Part shown: in pieces, positions 28,348 to 37,886 of the stretch | Numbering within the stretch: position 1 is the first letter of the stretch | How the letters are laid out: every line of letters begins with the position of its first letter | Source: Vreelandella subterranea | Lineage (GTDB): Bacteria; Pseudomonadota; Gammaproteobacteria; Pseudomonadales; Halomonadaceae | DNA length: 64,000 nt | Reading direction: 5' to 3' | Assembly: GCF_900111305.1 (NCBI RefSeq) | Contig: NZ_FOGS01000001.1 | Coordinates: forward strand, 186,001-250,000 | Position numbers and translations under genes: made by a program | Notes under the pieces: model-generated | The model's database searches: none | What the model saw: the letters and a program-made list of their open reading frames with translations, nothing else | Told to the model about the DNA's origin: nothing

Positions 28348-29199
28348 TTAGCCGGGTGAGAGCCCCCGCAGTCGTTCACCGCGGCGACGCAGCAGCTCAA
28401 GGGTGGTGAGCAGCAGCATCGAGAGCAACACCAGCAGGGTGGCCACGGCGAGAATCGTCGGGCTGATCTGTTCGCGAATGCCCGACCACATCTGGATCGG
28501 CATGGTGCGCTGTTCAGGGCCTGCAATGAACAGCACCACGACCACCTCATCGAAGGACGTGATGAAGGCGAACAACGCTCCCGACACCACCCCCGGCGTG
28601 ACCAGTGGCAGCACCACCTTGAAGAAGGTGCGTGTCGGGTTGGCGCCGAGACTATGCGCGGCACGGATCAGCGTCGTATCGAAACTCGATAGCGTCGCGG
28701 TCACGGTGATGACCACGAAGGGAATACCCAACGCCGTATGGGCCAGGATCACACCCAGGTAGGTCTGAGCAAGGTTGACCTTGGAAAAGAAGAAGAACAT
28801 CGCCGCCGCGGAGATGATCAGCGGCACAATCATCGGTGAGATCAACAGCGCCATGATCGCGCCACGTGCTGGCATGTGGCGACTCGACAACCCCAGCGCC
28901 GCCACGGTTCCCAGCACCGTAGCTAGAAAGGTGGAGGCAATGCCAATGATGAAGCTGTTCTTGATCGCATTGAGCCATGCGCTCGATGTGAAGAAGTCCT
29001 GATACCAACGCAGCGAGTAGCCTGCCGGGTCGAAAGTCACCATTTCCTTGCTGAAGGTGAAGTAGGGCTCGGCATTGAACGACAGCGGGATAATGATCAG
29101 TAGCGGCCCGACCAGAAACAGGAAGACCAGCCCGCAGATACCCAGGAAAATGTAGTGCCAGATGCGCTCGCCACGGGTGGCGTAAGAAGGAATGGCCAT
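28348..29199 (-). CDS. ABC transporter permease (PotC-like)
   Basis: 283 residues, six predicted membrane spans, with the EAA-type cytoplasmic loop RAAHSLGANPTRTFFKVVLPL near residue 192 that contacts the ATPase. It is the fourth gene of an ATPase, binding protein, permease, permease operon of the polyamine/opine/2-aminoethylphosphonate-like class. Substrate is not readable from sequence; location between gbcA and the formate dehydrogenase genes suggests a quaternary amine or one of its products. Confidence 0.85.
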   Translation of the reverse strand: MAIPSYATRGERIWHYIFLGICGLVFLFLVGPLLIIIPLSFNAEPYFTFSKEMVTFDPAGYSLRWYQDFFTSSAWLNAIKNSFIIGIASTFLATVLGTVAALGLSSRHMPARGAIMALLISPMIVPLIISAAAMFFFFSKVNLAQTYLGVILAHTALGIPFVVITVTATLSSFDTTLIRAAHSLGANPTRTFFKVVLPLVTPGVVSGALFAFITSFDEVVVVLFIAGPEQRTMPIQMWSGIREQISPTILAVATLLVLLSMLLLTTLELLRRRGERLRGLSPG

Positions 29200-29202
29200 C
29201 GT

Positions 29203-30456
29203 TTACCCCAGCTTGACCTTGTCGACGCCGATCAGGCGATTGAATACCAGATAACAGATAATCACCACGAACAGCAGGATCGAGGCGATGGCGGCTGCCA
29301 GCCCCCAGTTGAGCGATGTCTGCATGTGATACGCGATGTAATTGGTGATGAAACGTCCCGACTGCCCGCCCACCAACGCCGGCGTGATGTAGTAACCGAT
29401 CGACAGGATGAACACCAGAATGCCGCCAGCAGCGATGCCGGGAATCGTCAGCGGAAAGTAGACCCGGCGGAAACTGAGAAACGGCTTGCCCCCAAGTGAG
29501 CGTGCCGCACGCATGTAGCTTGGCGGGATGGTCTTCATCACCGAGTAGAGCGGCAGGATCATGAACGGCAGCAGGATGTGCGTCATGGCGATAATCGTGC
29601 CCATCTTGTTGTGGATCATCTGCCAGCGCGCCTCATCGGCAATCACGCCGAGGGCCACCATGACGTCATTGAGCACGCCCTGGGACTGCAGGATGGCAAT
29701 CCAGGTAGTGGTGCGCACCAGCAGCGAGGTCCAGAACGGCAGCAGCACCAATATCATCAGCAGATTGGAATGGCGCATCGGCAGGTTCGCCAACAGAAAG
29801 GCCACCGGAAAACCGAGCACCAGCGTCAGCCCGGTGATGACGGCGCTCATCCACAGCGTTCGCCAAAACAACGTGGCGTGGATCTGCATATGTTCCGGCA
29901 CCTTGACGATCTCGCCGTCCGGACTCAACTGGCGGTCGATGGCCGACAGGTAATACGAAATCGTATAGGGAGACGCCTCGCGCTTGATCAGTTTCCAGGT
30001 ATCGAGCTCCCCCCAGGTATCATTCGTCTCGATAAGGGATTCGCGATAGGGCGGCTCCAAGGAGCCAACGCGGCGCGCCGTCCGACTGATGGTCGAGCGC
30101 ATACCCGACTTTTCATAGTTCAGGCGGCTGGACAGCAGTCCAAGGTTGCGTTCCTGCTGGCCCTGGCGGAGGTCCTCGGCCAAAGCGGCAAAGGCGGCTT
30201 CATCGGGTAACGACTCACCATTCCAGCCTTCCAGCGCTGATACGGTACGCGGTAGATGGGTAGACACCTCAGGATTGTCGACGCTGCGCCACAGCATCTC
30301 CAGGATGGGCATCACGAAGGCGATAATCAGGAACACAAGCAGTGGCGCAACCAGTAACAGCGCCTTTATTCTCGAGCGTCGTACTGCACGACGCAAACTG
30401 ACCTTGAGCGGCACGCCATCAGCCGTTCTCAAAGGAGCTGCAGAAGATTCGGACAC
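29203..30456 (-). CDS. ABC transporter permease (PotB-like) with large periplasmic insertion
   Basis: 417 residues, about 120 longer than a typical PotB. After the first span (residues about 33-55) a hydrophilic stretch of about 140 residues (roughly 56-195) precedes the usual five remaining spans. The EAA loop is RAARSLGGKPFLSFRRVYFP near residue 325. The extra stretch should be periplasmic, comparable in position with the P2 loop of MalF, and may contact the binding protein. The next permease gene starts four bases after this stop. Confidence 0.85.
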   Translation of the reverse strand: MSESSAAPLRTADGVPLKVSLRRAVRRSRIKALLLVAPLLVFLIIAFVMPILEMLWRSVDNPEVSTHLPRTVSALEGWNGESLPDEAAFAALAEDLRQGQQERNLGLLSSRLNYEKSGMRSTISRTARRVGSLEPPYRESLIETNDTWGELDTWKLIKREASPYTISYYLSAIDRQLSPDGEIVKVPEHMQIHATLFWRTLWMSAVITGLTLVLGFPVAFLLANLPMRHSNLLMILVLLPFWTSLLVRTTTWIAILQSQGVLNDVMVALGVIADEARWQMIHNKMGTIIAMTHILLPFMILPLYSVMKTIPPSYMRAARSLGGKPFLSFRRVYFPLTIPGIAAGGILVFILSIGYYITPALVGGQSGRFITNYIAYHMQTSLNWGLAAAIASILLFVVIICYLVFNRLIGVDKVKLG

Positions 30457-30547
30457 TTAGGAACTCTCCATCAGGCGAAAGAAGCGATCAGCGATGATCG
30501 GCTACCGACATGCCGCCGCCCGGTTTTCACCGGACGGCGGCAGCACC

Positions 30548-31657
30548 TTACTGGGACAACCAGGCGTTGAAACGCTGGGTCAGTTCATCGTTGTAGTCGG
30601 CCCAGAACAGGTCGTCTTTTTGCAGTGCCGTTTCAAAGTTCGGACCGTAGGTCGGCATGTGCGGCGTCATCTCGATACCGGTTTCGGCATGAGTAGACAC
30701 CAGCTCAGAGGATGACTTACGCGCCGGGCCATAGGAAATGTACTGGGCCTGGTCGGCAAGACGCTGGGTATCAGTGGCGAAATGGAGATAATCTTTCACC
30801 TTGTCGAGCTTGCCAGTCGGCACGACCCAACCGTCCAATTCGAACACCTGGGCGTCCCAGATAATTTCGAAGGGCTGATTCTCGGAGACCATGGCGTTGA
30901 AGATCCGGCCGTTGTAGGCAGAGGCAAAGGCGACTTCCTGATCGGCCAGCAGCTGTGGTGGCTGGGCGCCCTCTTCCCACCAGATCACCTCGTTCTTGAT
31001 GGTATCGAGCTTATCGAAGGCACGCTGTACACCTTCTTCGGTCTCGAGCATGGCGTAGACTTCCTCGCGGTCGACGCCATCGGCGATCAAGGCCCATTCC
31101 ATGTTGTTGATCGGCTTGCGCAGCAGGGCCCGCTTGCCGGGATAGTTTTCCAGATCGAAGACATCCTCGATGGTGCTGGGCTGGTCGTCCTCGGGGAACA
31201 TCTCGCTATTGAAAGCGACGATATTGGAATAGACGATGGAGGCCACGAAGCAGTCGCCCAGGGCGCCATCGACGAAGTCCTCGCTGGGCGGCGTGCCATC
31301 CGGGGCGTCGGCCAGCAGTTCGTCATGGTCTAGCGGTTCGATCAGGCCTTCGTCGCAGGCAATCATGGCGTCGGCGGGCAGCATGTCGACCAGATCCCAG
31401 GTCACGTTACCAGCCTGGGACTGAGCGCGCAGACCGGCCAGGGCGTTACCACTCCGGTCGATATTGACGATCTCGTCGCCGGTCTTCTCCATCCACGGCT
31501 TATCGTAAGCCTCGTGCTGACTCATGCTGTAGGCACCTCCCCAGGACACAATGTTTAGCGTCTGCTGGGCATGGGCGCTGACCGCCACGGCGAGTGCCGA
31601 AATCCCCAGGGCAGCGACACCGGTCTTGGCAATGCGATTATTGATGCTGATTTTCAT
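30548..31657 (-). CDS. ABC transporter substrate-binding protein (PotD/F-like)
   Basis: About 369 residues from the ATG at 31657; the open frame continues upstream but overlaps the ATPase gene and lacks a signal sequence. From 31657 a signal peptide is clear: KISINNR start, hydrophobic core, cleavage after AHA at about residue 30. The mature part is the extracellular binding fold of the spermidine/putrescine group (QTLNIVSWGGAYSMSQ, later WDLVDMLPADAM). The export-ready acidic character fits a halophile. Substrate unknown. Confidence 0.87.
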   Translation of the reverse strand: MKISINNRIAKTGVAALGISALAVAVSAHAQQTLNIVSWGGAYSMSQHEAYDKPWMEKTGDEIVNIDRSGNALAGLRAQSQAGNVTWDLVDMLPADAMIACDEGLIEPLDHDELLADAPDGTPPSEDFVDGALGDCFVASIVYSNIVAFNSEMFPEDDQPSTIEDVFDLENYPGKRALLRKPINNMEWALIADGVDREEVYAMLETEEGVQRAFDKLDTIKNEVIWWEEGAQPPQLLADQEVAFASAYNGRIFNAMVSENQPFEIIWDAQVFELDGWVVPTGKLDKVKDYLHFATDTQRLADQAQYISYGPARKSSSELVSTHAETGIEMTPHMPTYGPNFETALQKDDLFWADYNDELTQRFNAWLSQ

Positions 31658-31736
31658 AATCATTCTCCGTTTATTGTAGCCATCGCCGCCGACATCATGA
31701 GATGCCGAGTAACGGCGTACTTGACTGCCGTCCGGC

Positions 31737-32876
31737 TCATGCATCCAGCGCGCGGCAATCGTCGCTCGACCAGCCGACCTGAATACGCTGGCCAGGGCGC
31801 ATCTCCCCACACCCTTGGGCGTTGGGCGTTTTCAAAATGAAGTCATCGTTACCACACACCGACACCCGCGTGCGCAGATGGTCGCCAAGGTAGATAACCT
31901 CCTGCACCGTGGCGGTAAACTGGTTGTCGAAACGCTCTGCGGCATCGTCACGCAGTATGCTGACCCGCTCGGGGCGCAGCGATAGCGTCGTTCGCGATCC
32001 CACGCCACTCACCGCCACCGGCTTGGCAATTACTGTATCGCCGCTATCGAGTCGCACCTTGCAGTCATCGCCGATACGCTCGCTGACCTCGCCGACCAGT
32101 CGATTGTTCTCGCCGATGAAATACGCCACAAAGGCATTCTCTGGTCGTTCGTAGAGCTCATCCGGGGAGGCCAACTGCTGTACGATACCGTCGTTGAAGA
32201 CCGCGATACGATCGGACATGGTCAGTGCTTCGGTCTGGTCGTGGGTAACGTAGATCATGGTCACGCCGAGGCTCGCGTGAATCCGCTTGATCTCGTACTG
32301 CATTTCCTCACGCAGGTTCTTGTCCAGCGCGCCCAGCGGTTCATCCATCAGCACCAGCTCAGGCTCGAACACCAGCGCCCTGGCCAACGCCACACGCTGC
32401 TGCTGGCCACCAGAGAGCTGTGCCGGGCGACGGTCGCCGAACTCCTCCAAACGCACCATGGCCAGTGCCTTGTCCACCTTCTCCTTGATCTCGGCCTTGC
32501 TGAGATGGCGTACTTCAAGCGGGAAAGAAAGGTTTTCGGCCACTGTCATGTGCGGAAAAAGCGCGTAGTTCTGAAAGACCATGCCAATGCCACGCTTATG
32601 CGGCGGCAAGCCACTGATCGGCTTGTCTTTCAGCAAAATCTCACCGTGGGTGGGGGTTTCGAAGCCTGCCATCATCATAAGGCAGGTGGTCTTTCCGGAG
32701 CCTGAAGGCCCCAGCAGGGTGACGAACTCACCCTTGCGGATGTCAAGGTTGAAATCCTTGACGACCAACTCGATACCGTCGTAACTCTTTTGAACATTGA
32801 CGAAGCGGGCAAAACACGACGATGCGTCTGTCGTCACTGCCGTTTCCACCCCAGCCTCTGCAAGGGTCTCGTTCAT
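31737..32876 (-). CDS. ABC transporter ATP-binding protein (PotA-like)
   Basis: 379 residues. Walker A is LGPSGSGKTT near residue 56, the signature is LSGGQQQRVALARAL near 155, Walker B is LVLMDEPLGALD near 175, and a TOBE-type C-terminal domain follows from about 295 (RPERVSIL). First gene of the four-gene transporter operon; its stop is 79 bases from the binding-protein start. Confidence 0.9.
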   Translation of the reverse strand: MNETLAEAGVETAVTTDASSCFARFVNVQKSYDGIELVVKDFNLDIRKGEFVTLLGPSGSGKTTCLMMMAGFETPTHGEILLKDKPISGLPPHKRGIGMVFQNYALFPHMTVAENLSFPLEVRHLSKAEIKEKVDKALAMVRLEEFGDRRPAQLSGGQQQRVALARALVFEPELVLMDEPLGALDKNLREEMQYEIKRIHASLGVTMIYVTHDQTEALTMSDRIAVFNDGIVQQLASPDELYERPENAFVAYFIGENNRLVGEVSERIGDDCKVRLDSGDTVIAKPVAVSGVGSRTTLSLRPERVSILRDDAAERFDNQFTATVQEVIYLGDHLRTRVSVCGNDDFILKTPNAQGCGEMRPGQRIQVGWSSDDCRALDA

Positions 32877-33100
32877 GCAAATTCCCCGTTATAAGTCCTG
32901 TTGCGTCAAGGCGAGCGCATAATCTGACGCACGCCTCCACAACCTTATTGATTTATATTTTTCCTAATGCTTGTTAAGAACAATACGGTGAGCATGTAGC
33001 GCATGACAATTTTCGTGGGGACAATTAACGTTGAATATCAACACGTCACAGGTGCAGCAAAGTCGACTACGGCGCTTTGTTAAACGTCGAGACATGACAG

Positions 33101-33127
33101 CGCCCATGGAGGATTCCTCCATGGGCG
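33101..33127. terminator. Strong hairpin between fdsA and the transporter operon
   Basis: A perfect 13-bp inverted repeat (33101-33113 and 33115-33127) with one central base. There is no T-run on either side, so it may act as an mRNA 3'-end stabiliser or rho-assisted terminator for the fds operon. Confidence 0.6.
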
Positions 33128-33165
33128 GGGAGAGCGAGTCAGGAAAGTGAGTGAAACGTGACCGA

Positions 33166-36000
33166 TCAGGCCGCGTCCGCGGGACTCAACCGGCAGGCGG
33201 CATATTTGAACTCCGGAATCTTGCCAACCGGGTCCAGTGCCGGGTTTGTCAATAGATTGGCCGCGGCCTCCCCATAACAGAAGGGCAGGAAGACCATGCC
33301 TTCTGGCATGCCGGGATCGACCCGCGCCTTGAGCGTAACGGACCCTCGCCGGGTGGCAATGGTCAGGTCGTCGCCCGGCGCCATTCCCAGCCTGGCAAAC
33401 TCAGCGGGGGCCAGTGTCGCCGCCGCCTCTGGCTCCAGGTCATCCAGCACCTTGGCGCGGCGCGTCATGGAACCGGTATGCCAGTGCTCCAGTTGGCGGC
33501 CGGTGGTCAATACGGTTGGGTAGTCATTGTCCACCGGCTCATTCGGCGGCAGTGGCCGGGTGGGCGAGAATTTCGCCCGCCCGCTGGCGGTGGGAAAGGC
33601 CTCTGAAAAGACCACGTCAGCGCCCGGCGCGTCCTCCGCCGAGCAGGGGTAGGTGACCGACTGCTCGCACTCCAGGCGCTCCCAGGAGATATTGTCCAGC
33701 GAGGCCATGCCTTGCTGCATCTCGGCGAAGACGTCCCGCGGGTGCTGGTAGTTCCAGTCCAGGCCGAATCGCTTGGCGATCTCCTGGGTAATCCACCAGT
33801 CCGGCTTGGCCTGCCCCGGCAGCGGCAAGGCCGCGCGACCCATCTGCACCTGGCGATTGGTGTTGGTCACCGTACCGTTCTTCTCGGGCCAGGCGGAGGC
33901 TGGCAGGATGACATCGGCAAACTGGGCGGTCTCGGTGACGAAGAGGTCCTGCACCACCAAGTGTTCCAGCTTGGCAAGGGCCGCCCGGGCGTGGTCGAGG
34001 TCCGGGTCGGACATCGCCGGGTTCTCGCCCTGAATAAGCATGCCGCGAATGGTGCCCGCGGCGATAGCGTCCATGATTTCCACCACGGTAAGACCCGGCG
34101 TAGGGTCCAGTTGGGTATTCCACAGCTCCTCGAAGGCCGCACGCACCTGCGCATCGCTGACCGGCTGGTAATCCGGCATCACCATGGGGATCATGCCCGC
34201 ATCGGAGGCACCCTGAACATTGTTCTGGCCACGCAGCGGGTGCAGACCGGTGCCGGGGCGCCCGGTCTGGCCGCAGGCCAGCGCCAGCGAGATCAGGCCG
34301 CGGGCGTTGTCGGTGCCGTGGGTGTGCTGGGAGATACCCATGCCCCAGAAGATCATCGCCCGCTCGGCGGTGGCGTACAGCCTGGCCACTTCGCGGATGG
34401 TCTCGGGTTCGACACCGCACAGGCCGCTCATCGCCTCGGGGGTCATGTCCACCGTGTGCGTCTTAAGGGCCTCGAAGCCCTCGGTGTGCTCGGCGATATA
34501 GGCGCTGTCATAGAGCTCTTCACTGATGATCACATTGAGCATGGCGTTGAACAGCGCCACGTCGGCCCCCGGCGAGAAGCGCACGCTCCGGTGGGCGTAG
34601 GCGTCCAGCGCCTGGCCACGGGGGTCGAGGATCAACAGCTTGGTGCCGCGCTTGGCCGCCTGCTTGAAGAAGGTGGCCGCCACCGGGTGGTTGGCCGCCG
34701 GGTTGCAGCCAATAAGGATCACCACATCGGCCTGGCTGGCCTGCATGAAAGAGGCGGTCACGGCACCGGAGCCAATGCACTCCATCAGCGCCGCCACTGA
34801 ACTGGCGTGGCATAGCCGGGTGCAGTGGTCCACATGGTTGGAGCCGAAGCCGGTGCGCACCAGCTTCTGGAACAGCCACGCCTCTTCGTTGGAGCACTTG
34901 GCGCTGCCGAAGCCCGCCAAGGCGTCCGAACCATGGGCGGCCTTGAGGTCAACAAGCCCCTTGGCGGCGAAATCCAGCGCTTCATCCCAGCTGGCCTCAC
35001 GGAAATGGGTCAGGGGCTGGGCGGGGTCGAAGTCCGGGTCGAGCCCTTTCGCCACGCCCTCCCGGCGAATCAGCGGCACGGTAAGCCGCGACGGATGACG
35101 CGGATAATCGTAACCAAAGCGCCCTTTGACGCACAGGCGATTCTCGTTGGAGGGCCCTTCGCGGCCCTCCACATAAAGAATCTCGTCGTCCTTGATATGG
35201 TAGGTAAGCTGGCAGCCCACCCCGCAGTAGGGGCATACCGAGTCGACCTGGCGATCGGCCGCGGCGGAGTCACCGTGGCCCGCCTCATCGACCACGGTGG
35301 CGGGCATCAGGGCGCCGGTGGGGCAGGCCTGAACGCACTCGCCGCAGGCCACGCAGGTGCTGTCGCCCATGGGGTCGTCGAAATCGAAGACGATCTTCGA
35401 GGCCGCGCCGCGGTGCGCCAGGCCGATAACGTCGTTGACCTGCACTTCGCGGCAAGCGCGCACACACAGGTTGCACTCGATGCAGGCGTCGAGATTGACG
35501 CTCATGGCAGAGTGGCTATTGTCCTTCGTCAGTGCGTCTTTACGTGGCGCCACATGATGCACGGTGGGCGCCTGTCGCTCGTCGCGCCTGGGCAGCTTGC
35601 GGCGTACCGCCGTGGCATCGATGGCCAGCTGGTCGGCCATGGCCCAGAAATGACTGGAACGGTCGGGACTGTCTTCGCGGGATGGCTGGTCGACCAGCAG
35701 CATCTCCATGACCCCTTCCCGGGCCGTGCGCGAGCGCTCGGAACTGGCGCTCTTGACCACCATGCCTGGCGTCGCCATGCGCAGACAGCTGGCGGCCAGG
35801 GCGCGCTCGCCCTCTATCTCCACCATGCAGGCCCGGCAGTTGCCATCGGCGCGGTAACCGCTGGCGTCCTTGAAACACAGGTGCGGAATGGTCTCGCCAG
35901 CGCGCTTGGCGACCTGCCAGAGGCTTTCACCGTGGTACGCACTGACGTCAACGCCATCCAGCGTCAGAGTAAAGGCTTGCTCGCTAGTACTCATGCTCAT
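33166..36000 (-). CDS. fdsA: NAD-linked formate dehydrogenase, molybdenum catalytic subunit
   Basis: 944 residues. In order: N-terminal [2Fe-2S] domain (to about 95, CRACMVEIEGERA), His/Cys-type and two [4Fe-4S] ferredoxin motifs (CIECNLCVRAC, CVACGECVQAC), a further [4Fe-4S] site (CPYCGVGCQL), then the molybdopterin oxidoreductase domain with the Mo-ligand Cys region DHCTRLCHASS, and the C-terminal dinucleotide-binding domain. Formate is oxidised to CO2 and electrons pass to FdsB. In this island formate comes from formaldehyde dehydrogenase and PurU. The upstream fdsB gene ends six bases away. Confidence 0.94.
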   Translation of the reverse strand: MSMSTSEQAFTLTLDGVDVSAYHGESLWQVAKRAGETIPHLCFKDASGYRADGNCRACMVEIEGERALAASCLRMATPGMVVKSASSERSRTAREGVMEMLLVDQPSREDSPDRSSHFWAMADQLAIDATAVRRKLPRRDERQAPTVHHVAPRKDALTKDNSHSAMSVNLDACIECNLCVRACREVQVNDVIGLAHRGAASKIVFDFDDPMGDSTCVACGECVQACPTGALMPATVVDEAGHGDSAAADRQVDSVCPYCGVGCQLTYHIKDDEILYVEGREGPSNENRLCVKGRFGYDYPRHPSRLTVPLIRREGVAKGLDPDFDPAQPLTHFREASWDEALDFAAKGLVDLKAAHGSDALAGFGSAKCSNEEAWLFQKLVRTGFGSNHVDHCTRLCHASSVAALMECIGSGAVTASFMQASQADVVILIGCNPAANHPVAATFFKQAAKRGTKLLILDPRGQALDAYAHRSVRFSPGADVALFNAMLNVIISEELYDSAYIAEHTEGFEALKTHTVDMTPEAMSGLCGVEPETIREVARLYATAERAMIFWGMGISQHTHGTDNARGLISLALACGQTGRPGTGLHPLRGQNNVQGASDAGMIPMVMPDYQPVSDAQVRAAFEELWNTQLDPTPGLTVVEIMDAIAAGTIRGMLIQGENPAMSDPDLDHARAALAKLEHLVVQDLFVTETAQFADVILPASAWPEKNGTVTNTNRQVQMGRAALPLPGQAKPDWWITQEIAKRFGLDWNYQHPRDVFAEMQQGMASLDNISWERLECEQSVTYPCSAEDAPGADVVFSEAFPTASGRAKFSPTRPLPPNEPVDNDYPTVLTTGRQLEHWHTGSMTRRAKVLDDLEPEAAATLAPAEFARLGMAPGDDLTIATRRGSVTLKARVDPGMPEGMVFLPFCYGEAAANLLTNPALDPVGKIPEFKYAACRLSPADAA

Positions 36001-36006
36001 GCTCCC

Positions 36007-37725
36007 TTACCCCTTGATAATCACATTCTGGGCGGCCAGCTCGCCGCGGAAATCCTTGAGCAGCCCAAGCACAGGGTTGGGGGCCGCCTGGCCGAGGCCA
36101 CAAATGGAGGCATCCATCATCACCTGGGAAAGACGCGTCAATATCGCGGCGTCCCATTCGTCACCCTCGAGCAGGGTCAGCATCTTCTCGGTGCCTACCC
36201 GGCAGGGGGTGCACTGGCCGCAGGACTCATCGGCAAAAAAGGCCAGCAGGTTGGTGGCCACCGCACGCAGGTCGTCCTGGTCGGACAGCACCATGACCGC
36301 CGCCGAGCCGATAAAACCGCCGTGCTCCTGGAGGGTATCGAAGTCCAGTGGAACATCGGCCTTCGACGCGGGCAGGATACCGCCAGAGGCGCCGCCGGGC
36401 AGGTAGGCCACCAGGCGATGGCCATCGGCCATGCCCCCGCAGTACTCCTCGACCAACTCGTTGAGGGTGATCCCCGCCGGTGCCAAATGCACGCCGGGGC
36501 GCTTGACCCGGCCCGAGACCGAGAAACTGCGCAGCCCGACACGGCCGTGTCGGCCCTGGCTGGAAAAGGCCTCGGCACCACGCTGCCAGATCAGCGGAAT
36601 CCAGTAGACGGTCTCGACATTATTGACCAGCGTTGGTCGGTCAAAGAGCCCCTTCTGGGCCACGAACGGCGGGCGGTGGCGGGGTTTGCCCGGTTTGCCT
36701 TCCAGGGACTCGATCATCGCCGACTCTTCGCCGCAGATATAGGCGCCCGCGCCGCGGCGCAGCACGATATAGCCAGGTGCCACCAGACCCGCGGCCTCCA
36801 TCTCGCCAATGGCCTCGCGCAGCACGCCATGCAAGGCCGGGTACTCATCGCGCAGGTAGATATACAGCGCCTCGGCGTCGACCGCCCAGGCGCTGACCAG
36901 CGCCCCTTCCAGAAACTGGTGCGGCGAGCGCTCCAGATAGTAGCGATCCTTAAAGGTGCCGGGCTCGCCCTCGTCGGCATTGATGGCGCAATAGCGGGGC
37001 CCGGCCTCCTGGCGCACGAAGTACCATTTCTTGAAGGTCGGAAAGCCTGCACCGCCCAGGCCACGCAGATTGGCCTGCTGCATCGCCTCCATCAGTTCGT
37101 CTACCGTGACATCGCCTGCACGGCAGGCCTGAAGCAATGCCAGGCCACCCTCGCCGCGATAGTCGTCAAGGCGCTGCCAGTTGACGGGCTCGGGATGGAA
37201 ATGCCCTTCCTCGATCACCGACGCGACGCGCGCCTGGGTGGCAGACAACACATGATGATGCCCCACCTCGGCCACCGGCGCCGTGTCGCAGCGCCCCATG
37301 CAGGGTGCTCTGAGAACACGCACCTGCTCGATATCCATGCTGGCTGCCAACTGTGCTTTCAGCGCCTCGGCGCCAGCCAACTGGCAGGCGAGAGAGTCGC
37401 AAACACGGATGGTCACCGCCGGCGGCGGCAGCTGGTCATCGTGGATGACATCGAAGTGGGCATAGAAGGTAGCGGTCTCATAGACGGCCGCCATGGGCAA
37501 GTTCATGTAGGTCGCCAGGGCACGCAGCTCCGCCAGCAGCAGATGGCCCCGAGCGTCCTGAATGGCATGCAGGTGTTCGATCAGCAGGTCCCGGCGGCGC
37601 AGCGTGGCATCCTTTCGCTCGTCGCCCAATAGGTCACGCAACCCCTCAAGGAGACTGGGATCGAGATCACGGCCACGGGGCTTGCCACGGAAGCGGCGCT
37701 TGGGGGTCACGGTCTGGACGGTCAT
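36007..37725 (-). CDS. fdsB: Formate dehydrogenase diaphorase subunit, NuoE-NuoF fusion
   Basis: 572 residues. Residues about 25-165 are a thioredoxin-like NuoE/FdsG domain (YETATFYAHFD; cysteines in RVCDSLACQLAG and APCMGRCDTAP). The rest is NuoF/FdsB: GLRGLGGAGFPT-type NADH/FMN motif (LRGLGGAGFPTFKKW near 236), YICGEESAMIESLEG near 350, and a C-terminal [4Fe-4S] site ESCGQCTPCR. It transfers electrons to NAD+. In Cupriavidus these domains are separate FdsG and FdsB; here they are fused. No fdsC or fdsD gene is next to it. Confidence 0.93.
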   Translation of the reverse strand: MTVQTVTPKRRFRGKPRGRDLDPSLLEGLRDLLGDERKDATLRRRDLLIEHLHAIQDARGHLLLAELRALATYMNLPMAAVYETATFYAHFDVIHDDQLPPPAVTIRVCDSLACQLAGAEALKAQLAASMDIEQVRVLRAPCMGRCDTAPVAEVGHHHVLSATQARVASVIEEGHFHPEPVNWQRLDDYRGEGGLALLQACRAGDVTVDELMEAMQQANLRGLGGAGFPTFKKWYFVRQEAGPRYCAINADEGEPGTFKDRYYLERSPHQFLEGALVSAWAVDAEALYIYLRDEYPALHGVLREAIGEMEAAGLVAPGYIVLRRGAGAYICGEESAMIESLEGKPGKPRHRPPFVAQKGLFDRPTLVNNVETVYWIPLIWQRGAEAFSSQGRHGRVGLRSFSVSGRVKRPGVHLAPAGITLNELVEEYCGGMADGHRLVAYLPGGASGGILPASKADVPLDFDTLQEHGGFIGSAAVMVLSDQDDLRAVATNLLAFFADESCGQCTPCRVGTEKMLTLLEGDEWDAAILTRLSQVMMDASICGLGQAAPNPVLGLLKDFRGELAAQNVIIKG

Positions 37726-37770
37726 GGGTTACTCATTATTATCTTGATAGGGATGGTGCCGAATGCACAA

Positions 37771-37795
37771 AGACGGCACCCTGCGGGCACCGTCT
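37771..37795. terminator. Hairpin between formaldehyde and formate dehydrogenase genes
   Basis: AGACGG (37771-37776) pairs with CCGTCT (37790-37795), with inner ACCC/GGG pairing. No T-run. It may attenuate read-through from fdhA into fdsB or separate two transcripts. Confidence 0.45.
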
Positions 37796-37886
37796 AGGGC
37801 GGTACTGTCTATCACACCCCCGCTTTCAGGCAGCGGCGGTCTGTTTCGCAGCTATTGCGTTCATCAGCGGCTCAGTCAACGCGTTC

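Noticed and set aside
31658-31810. N-terminal extension of the ABC binding protein
   Set aside because: It overlaps the ATPase gene, and the proper signal peptide begins at 31657.
34825-37632. 935-residue open frame antisense to fdsA/fdsB
   Set aside because: It lies opposite two clear enzyme genes with conserved motifs; its peptide has no recognisable domain. Long antisense frames are common in GC-rich coding DNA.
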